A stretch of 64,000 nt of DNA. Origin: Cylindrotheca closterium (Eukaryota > Bacillariophyta > Bacillariophyceae > Bacillariales > Bacillariaceae). Positions within the stretch are counted from its first letter, which is position 1. The number at the start of each line of letters is the position of its first letter. The notes below the pieces were generated by a model. The model had not been told where the DNA came from. It did no database searches and saw only the letters and a list, made by a program, of their open reading frames with translations. Where the stretch lies: NCBI GenBank assembly GCA_933822405.4, contig CAKOGP040001224.1, forward strand, positions 313,825 to 377,824, written 5' to 3'. Below are positions 42,376-53,038 of this stretch, piece by piece. A program made the translations under genes and the position numbers.

Positions 42376-43434
42376 TCAATTGTTGACAAACTGGCCTTCT
42401 TGGCTCTCCGACGCCTCTCGAGGCTTATTCGCTCTGGATTGTTTTGTAATCAAAGTTGCATACCCAATAATCAAAACGCAGAGACACACGTAAAAGAATA
42501 GTGCGCCAGGTGGAGATATGCCAGTGCTTGTCGGTTCAGCTATAATGCCATCAACACATTTTACTGCAGTCGTCATTGACGACGCATCTGCGCTGGATGG
42601 TGCTTCACTTGCGGATCCGATAGATGTCGGTGCGTTGGAAACTTCGACACATGGAATATAGATGGGTCTCTGATCGGCAGGAGGGAGGGTATACTCTCCT
42701 AGCGATCGTCTCTGAGTGGGCAAGATATCAAATGGTCGATTGAGTTTTGGTGTCAAGCTCGGAGGAGCCGTTGCTTCTCCATCAAGGTCGTTGTTGGCGT
42801 GTAAAACCGCCGTTGGAATATTTTCCTCAATCATGATTGTTGTTGGAACCAAAGACGGTCCGTCGGAAGGAATTTCCGAAGTGTTGGGATATATCTGGGA
42901 GGGAGTTGCTGTAGTGGGAGCGTGACTGGGATGGGCCGTTACTTTTGCACCTCTGTCGTTGCTGGGAAAAACCGTGGTTGGTTCTTCCACCCACGAAGAG
43001 GAGAAGGTAGGAACCAAAGATGGTTCGTCCGATGGCACGTTGGAAGACTTGAAAGTGTCATCCAACTCATGCGAAACAACTGGTGCAGGAATGAAGGAAA
43101 TGTAGGTAGGAACTGGTACCTCGAGACGTGGAGTGTGAGGTTTGAAATCACCTGTCGCCGGGATACGAGATTTCTTGATCAACTTTTGAGCAGCCTTCTT
43201 GGCAGTCTTGGCAGAGGTGGTGGGGCTCTTGGCAGCAAGGATGCTACCCTTCTTCTTGGTCAAGCGATGATAATCACGAGGAGTACGATTTCCCTGAAGA
43301 TCGGTCCTGTCCATGTTGACCGGGATGCGACGAAGAGGTTCGGCTTCAACGCTAATCATCATGTTCTTGGTGGATGCAGCAACGGTAACCATCAAAAGAG
43401 AAACGAGAGTTTTGATGATACGATTCATGATCAT
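42376..43434 (-). CDS. Secreted/type I membrane Ser/Thr/Pro-rich protein
   Basis: 352 residues from the ATG at 43432-43434 (alternative 43426-43428); the open frame extends upstream only to a TTG and I exclude that part. Signal peptide 'IIKTLVSLLMVTVAAST'; a basic Lys-rich region ('KTAKKAAQKLIKKSR'); then three imperfect copies of 'SDEPSLVPT/SDGPSLVPT' in a Ser/Thr/Pro-rich stretch likely to be O-glycosylated; C-terminal membrane segment 'GALFFYVCLCVLIIGYATL' and a short charged tail. This is a cell-surface layout. 'PS-x-x-PS-x-x-PT' stretches are common in diatom surface and frustule-associated proteins. No enzyme domain. Confidence 0.7.
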   Translation of the reverse strand: MIMNRIIKTLVSLLMVTVAASTKNMMISVEAEPLRRIPVNMDRTDLQGNRTPRDYHRLTKKKGSILAAKSPTTSAKTAKKAAQKLIKKSRIPATGDFKPHTPRLEVPVPTYISFIPAPVVSHELDDTFKSSNVPSDEPSLVPTFSSSWVEEPTTVFPSNDRGAKVTAHPSHAPTTATPSQIYPNTSEIPSDGPSLVPTTIMIEENIPTAVLHANNDLDGEATAPPSLTPKLNRPFDILPTQRRSLGEYTLPPADQRPIYIPCVEVSNAPTSIGSASEAPSSADASSMTTAVKCVDGIIAEPTSTGISPPGALFFYVCLCVLIIGYATLITKQSRANKPREASESQEGQFVNN

Positions 43435-43974
43435 TGGCAAGTAGAAAGAATGATAGTAGAGCAAGTAATAGGCTTTGTAGCAACGAACGCTGTGTGCGAT
43501 TGCTTTCAAATAGTCCAAGCGGTTTGGATTTGTGATGATAGACCGTTGTTTTGGTTTTGCCTTTTTTGGATTTCCAAATTTGAGTCGGCTCGGCGGGCGC
43601 GTTCGAAATTTGGCTCCGAATGTCGCACCGGTATCCAATTAGTCGAGTCGAACGAATGATACAGCCCGAAAAAAATAGAAGGCCGCAAGAAAAACCAAAA
43701 GGTTTTGCTTGTGCTTGGAAAGTGGAAAGTTCAAAGTGGGAAGTGAGAACAGTTTTGGACCCTGAAGGAAGAGAGACCAGTTTCCTCATCGGTATATAGA
43801 TTCCTTCCTATCATACACACACAGTTGTCAACTACACAAGAGTTTCGCATCATCCATTCAGCAGTGAAGATATCGTATATGATAGATACAGACAATCCAA
43901 GCAACAAACATAACATAACATTCCAATCCATACAACAACGAAATATTGATAACTTCTCGACATAAATTCAAAAG
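43435..43974. promoter_or_regulatory. Bidirectional intergenic region upstream of triple-kinase gene A
   Basis: 540 bp between divergent starts. The last 100 bp before gene A is A-rich with CAA/ACA repeats, as expected of a 5' UTR. No other gene recognised. Confidence 0.4.
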
Positions 43975-46900
43975 ATGGGATGCGGCCAATCCAAACAAGA
44001 TGATGCAATAGCTGCCAATTTCTTTGATGGGGCCAAGGAATCTCAGTCTGCACAACTGCAAAAAGACTCTACGAGATCAGGAGAACTGAAGAGTAACACA
44101 CCACAAAATTCAGCAAGGTCCTCACAACAAAAGGATTCCGCACGGTCAGCAGCAGCAGCAGCATCACAGCCATCAAGTGACGATCCACAACAAATTCCAC
44201 AATCTCCTAGACAAAATTCACAATCGCACATAGAACAACCACTCTCACCTCGATCACCCAAAGTGCCATCCAGAGAAGCTTCCTCTCAAAGGGGAAGTAG
44301 TCAAGGGAGTTTGATGAAAAGTCCTTCGGGGATCAAATCAGGCCGAAAGAGTGAATTTGTGGCTCCTCCCTCGTCTACATCGTTTTATAATAATCCCGCT
44401 GTTACTGCACAGACAACGGACAAACCTAGTCCTCCGGCGCCTGCAGCTGTACCAGCGCCTCCACTGCCATCAAAGGGCCAGGATCCACCTGCGGCACCAC
44501 CATCACCACCAGAGACGACGTCCGCGCCTCCAGCGGCAGCACCGGCACCAGCACCAGCCCTCAAAAACAAGAATACAGAAAAACCAAAGACCGGACCGGG
44601 CGGAGCACCGAGGGGCAATTTCAAGCCCCAGCCAACCATATTGGACGATGACGACTTTTCCGTGGCTCCTAGTCTCGACACGGCCATGCGCAGTGTTTCA
44701 GGACGCAAGTTTGGGGATGTCTACAAGCGGGGCAAGAAGGTACGCATTTTTTCTTTTGATGGTTTGCCAGATTGACATCTATTTGTATTGGTATTTGCAT
44801 GCTATTGTTTGGAATGAGTACTCATTCATTCATTCATTCATTCATTCATTCTTCTCACCACTCATTTCCCCCACTCTTGTTCAATGTCATCATTAGTTGG
44901 GTTATGGTGCATTTGCCGATGTCTTTATTGGTATCCATAAGCCAACGGGGAAACAATATGCTATCAAACAAGTGAATCGATCCAAAATGATGTGGGGTCA
45001 ACGGGACGCTTTGAAGGATGAAATTGATAATATGAAAATGGTGCGGGCCGGACCCAATATTGTACAACTTTACGAAGTGTTCGAAGAAAAAACATTTTCG
45101 TACCTCGTGACGGAATTGATGACGGGGGGAGAACTGTTTGATCGAATCATTGAAAAGAAAACCTTTACCGAAGAGGAAGCGAGAAGTTGTTGCCAGTGTG
45201 TCCTGAGTGCTTTGGAGTATATGCACAACCAACGAGTGGCGCATCGTGATCTAAAGCCAGAGAACTTGCTGTTGGCCAGTCGAGAGTCGTTGCTGCCGGT
45301 AAAGCTGGCCGATTTTGGATTTGCAAAGGCTGTGGCCAAAAAGAATGGCTGTCGGACACTCTGTGGTACACCTGGATACCTAGCTCCGGAAATTCTAGAG
45401 CGGTGGCCTGCCTATGATGTCAAGTGTGATATTTGGAGTGTGGGTGTAATTCTTTTCTTATTGCTCGGTGGATACTTACCCTTTGATGCGGACGACGAAC
45501 AACTCGTCTTTGATCGAACGAGAAATGGACAATATGACTTTCGACCAAAGTTCTGGCGGCACATTTCCAACGGCGCCAAGGACTTGGTCTCGCAATGCTT
45601 GACCATCAATCCCAACAAGCGAGCTAGTGCTACCTCGGCATTGCAACACGGATGGATGAGTGTCGGTGGATCGGAATTGGCCACTCACCAAGTCGATGTG
45701 GGAAAGCTCAAGGTTATGGTGCAAGCAAGACGAAAGATGAAGGCGGCAGTCAAGACGGTATGTTTCTTTGTTCTTTGGGGTCAAGTGTTTTTGTTTTTGT
45801 CCGATTTTATTCATGTCTAACTGAATCATTTCCTTTTTTCCATGACAGCTCGTGGCGGCCAACCGATTCCAACAGCTGAACGACGACTTTACCGTATACA
45901 TGGAAAAGCGCCGAGGAGAATCGATTGTCTCACATTTCTCTTACATGACCAGCAGCACACGCACGGGTCACAAGCGCTATGTCGAAGATAGTCCCTCGGG
46001 AAAACCATTCACCAACTTTTTCTTGTTGGGAGAAAAACTCGGGGAGGGTGAGCATTCATACATTTATCGAGCAACGCGGAAGCAAACCCAACAATCGTAC
46101 GCTGTCAAGCATGTGGATCTTCTTCCATTGGACGACGAATCTAAACAAACCATTCGCGACGAAGTCAAAGCACTGCGGCTCCTTCGAGGTGGTCCTCACA
46201 TTGTTCGGCTCTTTGATGTCTTTCAAGAACCCGAGAGTGTTTACTTTGTTTTTGAAGAAATGACTGGTGGAAACCTTCTATCAAGAATTGTCGAAAAGGA
46301 AGTCTACACAGAGCGTGAGGCTCAACAAGTCTGCAAGATTGCATTTACTGCCATTAACTATTGTCATATGAAAAAGGTGGCCCACCGTGACGTCAAGCCA
46401 GAGAATTTCCTATTGGTCCAAGAAGGAGACGATACCAGTGTCAAGCTGGCAGATTTTGCCTTTGCCAAGAGGTGCGCTAGAGAGAATTCACTGCTGACTC
46501 TGTGTGGTACAGCGCAATACGTGGCTCCCGAAATTCTGGACGACAACAGTGCGGGATACGACGAACGATGTGACAATTGGTCATTAGGTGTCTTTACTTT
46601 TGTACTGCTTGGTGGCTATCCTCCATTCGAAGGAATCACTGGTGACCTTGCCAACGAAATCAAGACTGCAGATTACAATTTCCACGACGAGTACTGGACG
46701 GAGGTCTCGTCTAGTGCCAAGGACATGATCCGATCTTTACTTGTTGTTGATCCAAAGAAGCGTACTACAGCTGCTGACGCACTTGCCTGTGAATGGATGG
46801 CCAGTGAGGAAGAGCAGTTAGTTTTGCGAGACTTGTCCAAGGTGCAAAGCCAAATGTTGGACAAGTTGGGCCCCAAAAACAAGGTGAAGATGGCAGTCCA

Positions 46901-48119
46901 AACGGTGAGTTGCTATTGGTCTTGTCGATTGATTTGCTATTGAACAAGTACTCACAATTCTTGCTTTTTGTCAGATTATTGCAAGGAACAAATTCATGTC
47001 TATTGCTGGTATGAAAAAGGATCTACAAATTTCAAGCAGGCATTCAGTTGTAAGTCTGACCTTGGTGGCACTGTGCTCTTGTTTGGTTTGGACTTCAGAA
47101 ATTACCATTACTAACACACCATTTTCATTTGCTCAAAGGACCAATCGATACTGGAAGAAGATGAAAGCTTTGATAACAATTATACTTGGGGGGAGCAGAT
47201 TGGTATTGGAACATTCTCTGCAGTTCACGAGGTCACGAGCAAAGAGTCCGGCAAGCTTTACGCAGCCAAGAAGGTTACGCGGAAGGACTTGCACCCAAGT
47301 GATGCAGTGGCCTTGCACGACGAGATCGCCGCATTGCGAAAAGTTGCCGGCTCTGAACATGTCGTCAAGCTTTATGACGTTTACGACGAGCCGGATAATA
47401 CTGTCATGGTTTTGGAAATCATGGGAGGTGGTGACTTGATTGATCGGATTATTGAAAAGCGTCACTACACGGAATACGACGCCAAGGAAGTTAGCAGAAA
47501 ACTGATTATGGGTGTTGCCCACTGCCATAAATTCAAGATTGCTAATCGCAACCTCAAGCCTGAAAGTTTATTGCTGAAAGCGGGAAGTGACACAGATGTC
47601 AAGATCAGTGACTTTGGTTACGCCAAGACGGTGACTTACCCGAACTCCCTGCGAACACAGTGTGGTACTGAGGGATATGTTGCCCCTGAGATCCTTGAAC
47701 ACAGACCTGCCTATGACATTGCTTGTGATATGTGGAGTGTTGGTGTTGTCATCTACATCGTCCTCGGTGGGTACCGTCCATTCCGAGGAGAAGGGGAGGA
47801 AGTAATGAAACAAATCCGATACGGAGAATACAAGTTTCACAAGCGCTACTGGAGCCATGTATCCAAAGACGCCAAAAGTTTGATCCAACAGATGTTGACT
47901 ATAGATCCACGAGAGAGAATTACAGCTGAAGAAGCACTAACGAGTAAATGGGTGACGGCTGAGGAGTCTACACTCAACACGGTAGAATTGTCGGGCAATA
48001 TGGAGGACTTGAAGAACCTGCGAAGTGCGAAATCCAAGCTACGCAGCGCAGTCAAGATGGTCATGGCAACTAAAAAGCTCCAGAGCCTGAGTGGTTTTCG
48101 GTCGCACCAAGATTTCTAA
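43975..48119 (+). CDS. Triple-kinase protein A: kinase-kinase-pseudokinase, N-myristoylated (5 exons)
   Basis: Exons 43975-44739, 44897-45757, 45849-46904, 46975-47049, 47139-48119; all introns phase 0; 1245 residues. N-terminus MGCGQSK (predicted Gly2 myristoylation, Cys3 palmitoylation), then a disordered Ser/Gln/Pro/Ala-rich region to ~238. K1 (~245-505): 'LGYGAFADV', 'YAIKQV', 'HRDLKPEN', DFG, 'LAPEIL' - all catalytic residues present, CaMK type. K2 (~600-860): 'LGEGEHSYI', 'YAVKHV', 'HRDVKPEN', but DFA for DFG. K3 (~937-1195): 'IGIGTFSAV', 'YAAKKV', 'NRNLKPES' (HRD Asp lost), DFG kept. After each domain is a basic amphipathic helix ('ARRKMKAAVKTLVAANRF', 'NKVKMAVQTIIARNKF', 'SKLRSAVKMVMATKKL') like the CaMKII autoinhibitory segment. 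No EF hands. Ends 302 bp from the convergent gene B. Confidence 0.88.
44821..44851. repeat. (CATT)n microsatellite in intron 1 of gene A
   Basis: About eight ATTC units within the 157-bp first intron (44740-44896), which ends just before the K1 glycine-rich loop. Confidence 0.9.
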
Positions 48120-48421
48120 ACGCTGATTATTTGCACATTCATCCGAATGATGCATAGTGATAATATTGTAAACTATATCTTCACCCTACTTGCGGGACTA
48201 TTTAGCGAGGCTTTTGTAGGATTGCTATTCAGGAGACGAGTCGTCTTCGTTTTTACTTGCTGTGATTCCAATTCCGTATCAAGATTGATTTGTCTCAACT
48301 CGAATCCCGAGGTCGAACGATTTGAGATTGTTCCATTTCGCTTCACAACACAGTATCCTTTTACCACCAACATCTTGAATCATAATACTTCACCATTCAC
48401 ATCACCTCATACGAAGTTGCT
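48120..48421. other. Convergent 3' flanks of triple-kinase genes A and B
   Basis: 302 bp between the two stops. No gene recognised; overlapping 3' UTRs are likely. Confidence 0.5.
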
Positions 48422-51400
48422 TCATCCCTCAGGAACAGCACTAAGATCTTTCTTGTTCATTGCCATCAGAAGCTGCGAAGACTGCGTGGAGCGTACACCT
48501 CGGGATATTTCTGAGAAGGAATCGCCAAGCTCATCTAACTCCCCATTTTGGGTCGAAATGTCCATGAAACCATCTGAATTGATCCATTTGCTGATCAGGG
48601 CGTCAGCAGCTGTAATGCGCTTTTCTGGATCTACGGTCATCATTCGATTGATAAGATCTTTTGCATTCTCTGAAATGCCTTTCCAATACTTGTCATGAAA
48701 CTTGAATTCTCCGTAGCGAACCTTCTTCAGAACATCAATCTCTTTCTTTCCACGGAATGGGTAGTATCCTCCCAACATTATGAAGACGATCACTCCGACG
48801 GTCCACATATCACACGACACATCGTATGCGGGCCTATTTTCCAGAACTTCAGGGGCGACATACTCTTGCGTTCCACACTGGGTTCGCAACGAGTTTGGGA
48901 AGGGGACCACCTTTGAGCACTCAAAGTCTGTAATCTTCACATTTGTCGGGTCATCATCGGGCAGAAGCAAGCTCTCGAGCTTCAGATTGCGAATTGCGAT
49001 GCGCTTGTCGTGACAGTGCTTGACTCCAACCAGCAGGTTACATACTATTGCTTTTGCTTCAGCTTCTGGAAATCTCTTCTTCTCTACTAGCTTCTCGATC
49101 AAGACGGTACCATTTATCCGATCCATTACGATGTGAGTATAATCAGAATCTTCGTAAACTTCTCTGAGGCGGATAACGTGAGTTGACTCGACTATAGCTC
49201 GCATCACAGCAATCTCATCATCTAGAGCAATCACATCCGATGGAACAAGGGTCCGTCGGCAAACCTTTTTGACAGCCACGACATCATTGCTCTTTCGTTG
49301 AATTGCAATATGGATTTCAGCAAATTCTCCATGCCCGATCTATGCAAGGGGCAACCTAGTGAGTCACAATTATAGTGCAACAAAGCGCCTGGTGGAAAGA
49401 TAGAAAGTAACGTACCTGCTGAAGTAACTCATACCCTTCGGCAAATTTCTCCTCCTCTTCGTCGATGCGATCTCTACCAGCAGCTAATATTCTTTTTTCC
49501 AATGCCTTCAGCTTGTCTGAACCCTTGAATTTCTCTTGAGTCGAAGAGAGATCATTAGTAGTGAGCTGGTCTTCATCAAGTCCCATCCACTCGCATCGGA
49601 GCGCTTGCTCAGCAGAAATTCGCTTTTTGGGATTCAATTCCAGCATACGAGCAATCAATTCTTTTGCTGGTGTGGAAACATTCTTCCAATAATCGGTGTG
49701 GAACTTGTAACTTCCACTCAGCACTTTCCTCTTGATCCTCTTGATGTCGCCCTCAAATGGTAGGTATCCACCAAGTAGGCAGTAAACTACCACTCCGACC
49801 GACCACATGTCACATCGGAAATCATAACCACCTGGTTGTAAATCGAACACCTCTGGAGCCATGTAGTTTGGTGTGCCACACATCGTCGTTAAGCCAACCG
49901 ACCTGCATTTTCTCGAAAAACCAAAATCAGCAAGCTTCAGAGTCGCTTCGTTTCCTTTTTCCACGAGTAGCAAATTATCGAGCTTTATATCACGGTGAGC
50001 GATCCGTTTTCTGTGACAATACTTGACAGCTTCAAAGAAGTGCCGACAACAATCTCGCGCTTCGTTTTCTGTGTAAACCTCCTTCTCCAGAATCCGGTTC
50101 AGTAAATCTCCGCCAGTCATCTCCTCCATGACCAGATGATACTTCTGCGGCTCCCGAAAGACATCGAACAGCCGAATGATTCCTGGTCCACCGCGAACAA
50201 ATTTCAAAACAGTGATCTCTTCATTAAGAGTTTTCAATTCCTTAGGGTTTAATCTCGAGAGATCCACTTCCTTGATTGCGTAGTACTGCCCAGTGCGATT
50301 GTGTCGTGCGCGGTATACTTGGGCAAAGGCGCCCTTGCCCAACATTTTGCCCTTCGTATAAAATGAATCGATTGACTGCCCGCTACCTCCTTCCTCTTTA
50401 AATGCAGTAGCCGCTGTAGCAATAGTCTTGTGTGCACCTGTCATATGGGACACAATTGAGTCTTTTTTTCGCTTGTCCATGTATACTGTGAAGTCATCTT
50501 GAAGATCCTTCACACGGTTTTTCTTTGGCTTAGACGCCCCTTTCGTTGCTTTTTGAGGTCTGGTCTTGGCAATACTCTCTCGCAATCGCTTGGTATCAAT
50601 CTTAGTTTTTGAAATCTCTTCGCCAGCCAGTATCCATGGGTGCTCCATTGCTCGATGAGACGTCATTCGTCGCATTGGGTTGGTGTTCAGACAACGCGCC
50701 ACCAAGTCTTTTGCCATGTGGGAAATATTTTGCCACCGCTGCGGATAAAACTGATATTGCCCATTTCTCGTCCGTTCAAACACCGCATTGACATCATTGG
50801 AAGCTGTCGGATCAAATGGTAAATACCCTCCCAAAAGTAGAAATAGAATGACACCAAAACCCCACATATCACACGTCACATCATAGGCTGGCCATCGCTC
50901 CAGGACCTCGGGAGCCATGTAACCAGGAGTTCCGCACAGGGTTCGACAGGAGTTCCGTGTTTCGACAGCTTTGGCAAATCCAAAGTCGGATAGCTTTACA
51001 AGATTGGTTGCAGCAGTGTCCTAAACGAGAAAAAGATGAGTCGGTTGAATGTCAGAACGAAACGCATGCAAATAGTTTGGACTCACAACTAATAGCAAAT
51101 TCTCCGGTTTCATGTCTCTATGGGCGATTCGTCTGGAATGCATGTAGTGTAGAGCGCTCAGCACACATTTACTCGCATCTCTCGCCTCTCGTTCGGAGAA
51201 GGTTCCCTTTTCGATAATCCGACCAAACAACTCGCCTCCTGGTAAAAGTTCAACAATAAGATAACACACAGATTCCTCATAGAATACATCCTGAAATTTG
51301 ACAACATTTGGAGCTTGTTTGAGTTTGCGAAGATTATCGATTTCATCCTTCAGGGCATCCCTCCCACCCCAATGCATTTTTTTTCTATCAATCATTTTGA

Positions 51401-52169
51401 CCGCAAAATCAATTTCATACAAGCGGTGAGTTCCAAGGACGACCTTGGAAAAGGCACCATCTCCGAGCTGTTTTCCAGTTCTATACACTTGCTCAAAGGT
51501 TTCTCCATCTTTGGCTTCTTCAATTACAATATCAGCGGGAAGATGAGCCGAAACACGCGTAGGAACGGCTGGTTGAGCTATCTCACTCTCAATGGGCGAT
51601 GGTCGAGCGTTGGACTTGGTTCTTGTCCGCTTTGGTTTAGCGGCCGGCTTGTGATCTTTGAATCGTTCTGTAGACCGGCGGGCACCTGATTCATCTCGAA
51701 ATCCTTTTACTCCTGCGGTAGGGGTTGCCGCGTCTTGAATGTTGGCAGCGATTTGCTCCGAGTCGATAGAACCTTGCGAAGCCAATTCATTGGAACTTAT
51801 CGGTGGTTTGTATGATTTTCCTCCCCTCGGTTGTGGTGATCCGAAACCATTGTCTTGTGAGGGTCTCGTTTGAGACGGCGATTCATACTCTGATGGCGAC
51901 ACGTATGCGTTGTTCCCTGAAGGTCTCGTTTGCGCCAGCGATGGATATTCTTTGCTATCTGAGGGTTTCGTTTGAGCCGGCAATTTCTGGTCCGAAGTTC
52001 TTGGTGGTCGTGGCTGTGGAGGAGATCGCGCTGGGTGTATTATCGGTGCTTGTGGTTGGCCATGTAGAACTGGTTTGGAATTTGCAAAATTATTCTGATT
52101 TGGCTGCTCCAGGAATTTGGCAGCTTCATTTTGAAGATTTGCCTCTTCTTTGGATTGACCGCAGCCCAT
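48422..52169 (-). CDS. Triple-kinase protein B: kinase-kinase-pseudokinase, N-myristoylated (3 exons)
   Basis: Exons 52169-51087, 51020-49416, 49339-48422; introns 66 and 76 bp, both phase 0; 1201 residues. MGCGQSKEE start, then a Pro/Ser/Gln-rich region with 'QTKPS/QTRPS' repeats to ~220. K1 (~238-490): 'LGDGAFSKV', 'FAVKMI', 'HRDMKPEN', 'LSDFGFAK', 'MAPEVL'. Linker 'DDFTVYMDKRKKDSIVSHMT' is conserved with genes A and C. K2 (~583-845): 'LGKGAFAQV', 'YAIKEV', 'HRDIKLDN', DFG, APE. K3 (from 897): 'IGHGEFAEI', 'VAVKKV', 'IRNLKLES' (HRD to IRN) and 'DFECSK' (DFG to DFE): a pseudokinase that keeps the VAIK Lys and APE. Intron 1 splits K1 just after 'PENLLLV'; intron 2 follows 'YELLQQ' and precedes the K3 Gly loop, the same site as in gene C. 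Confidence 0.88.
51800..52010. repeat. Imperfect tandem repeat in gene B exon 1
   Basis: Three diverged units of about 60 bp, each containing a G-A-G-G-G/GAAGG-TCTCGTTTG-like core, encode the 'QT(K/R)PS' repeats of the disordered N-terminal region. Confidence 0.6.
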
Positions 52170-53038
52170 CTCCTAGAGTTCCCCTCGACTCCTGAGCTTG
52201 GACTAGGTTGGATTGGATGGATTGAATTAGAGAGACGTCGTTTGCACTATTCGTTTAATCTTCACCCTTTCAATTTTGTCCAATCTTTGTTGGCTTTTTG
52301 TTTCGCTCTTTTTCTTGAAATCTAGAACTGTCCGATGTAGCTGTTGCTTCCTCTTCTCCTACTTTTGGAGCAGGTAAGAAAGGTGACCGTAGTAGTAGAA
52401 CTGGAAGGAGAGCAGTCAGTCGAGTTGGCAAGCTGCGAATGTGATATCATCAACTCGGAACAATTAGTTCGGGGGACAGCGACCTTGGGGGTTCCAAATT
52501 AGGGACCGGGTCAATGACCTGGAAGACTAAACGATAGTCAATAAATACCGTACTCCAGCCAGAAGGTTGAACAAACAGTATCTATCATTACACTGTAGGT
52601 ATCCATCACCGCATGTAGTGCTAGTCAATTTCGGTTTGCCATTCTATTCATTACTCCACTCTTGTTCATGAGGGCACCAGCCAGTTTCTTATTAGTTCTA
52701 GAAGTGGCGGTCCTACCGGTAGGGAGCCGCAGCGCTTCTTCGTGATCCAGTGCCAAGGTTAATCCTTGAGAAATGGTGTAGCAGCGTTCAAGAAGATAAA
52801 CAATGCAGCCCCCCCGGCCAATCACCATCTGAAATGTAACCGGGTACTAACTTAGTCGAGACATGTCCAATTTTAGTGGTTTTTTCATGCGATCAGCAGA
52901 CGGAGAAAATGAATACTGCATGGATCCTCACACAGTTTTCAGTGCCGAAAGGTGAGCCGCATTTCCAAGATCCTTTGGGGAGGCATAAGAACAGGAACGA
53001 CAGGTTACAAGGGAAGTAAACGAAATACTGTCGCTACC
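52170..53038. promoter_or_regulatory. Bidirectional promoter region of genes B and C
   Basis: 869 bp between divergent starts. AGTCAGTC at about 52411 and TACCGGTAGG at about 52713. An ATG at 52908 opens a 14-codon frame (MNTAWILTQFSVPK) ending in a possible GTGAGC donor at 52952, which could be a small first exon of gene C; I cannot settle its acceptor. Confidence 0.4.

Noticed and set aside
42922..43659. 245-aa plus-strand frame
   Set aside because: Antisense to the signal-peptide/PSLVPT-repeat gene, which has a coherent protein layout; the plus frame has no recognisable features.
52625..52828. 67-aa minus-strand frame between genes B and C
   Set aside because: Short, no domain or signal; the interval is better read as a divergent promoter.
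52952..53038. Upstream extension of triple-kinase gene C from GTG
   Set aside because: The first bases form a GTGAGC splice-donor-like sequence, so this is more likely intron or 5' UTR than coding; start placed at 53039.
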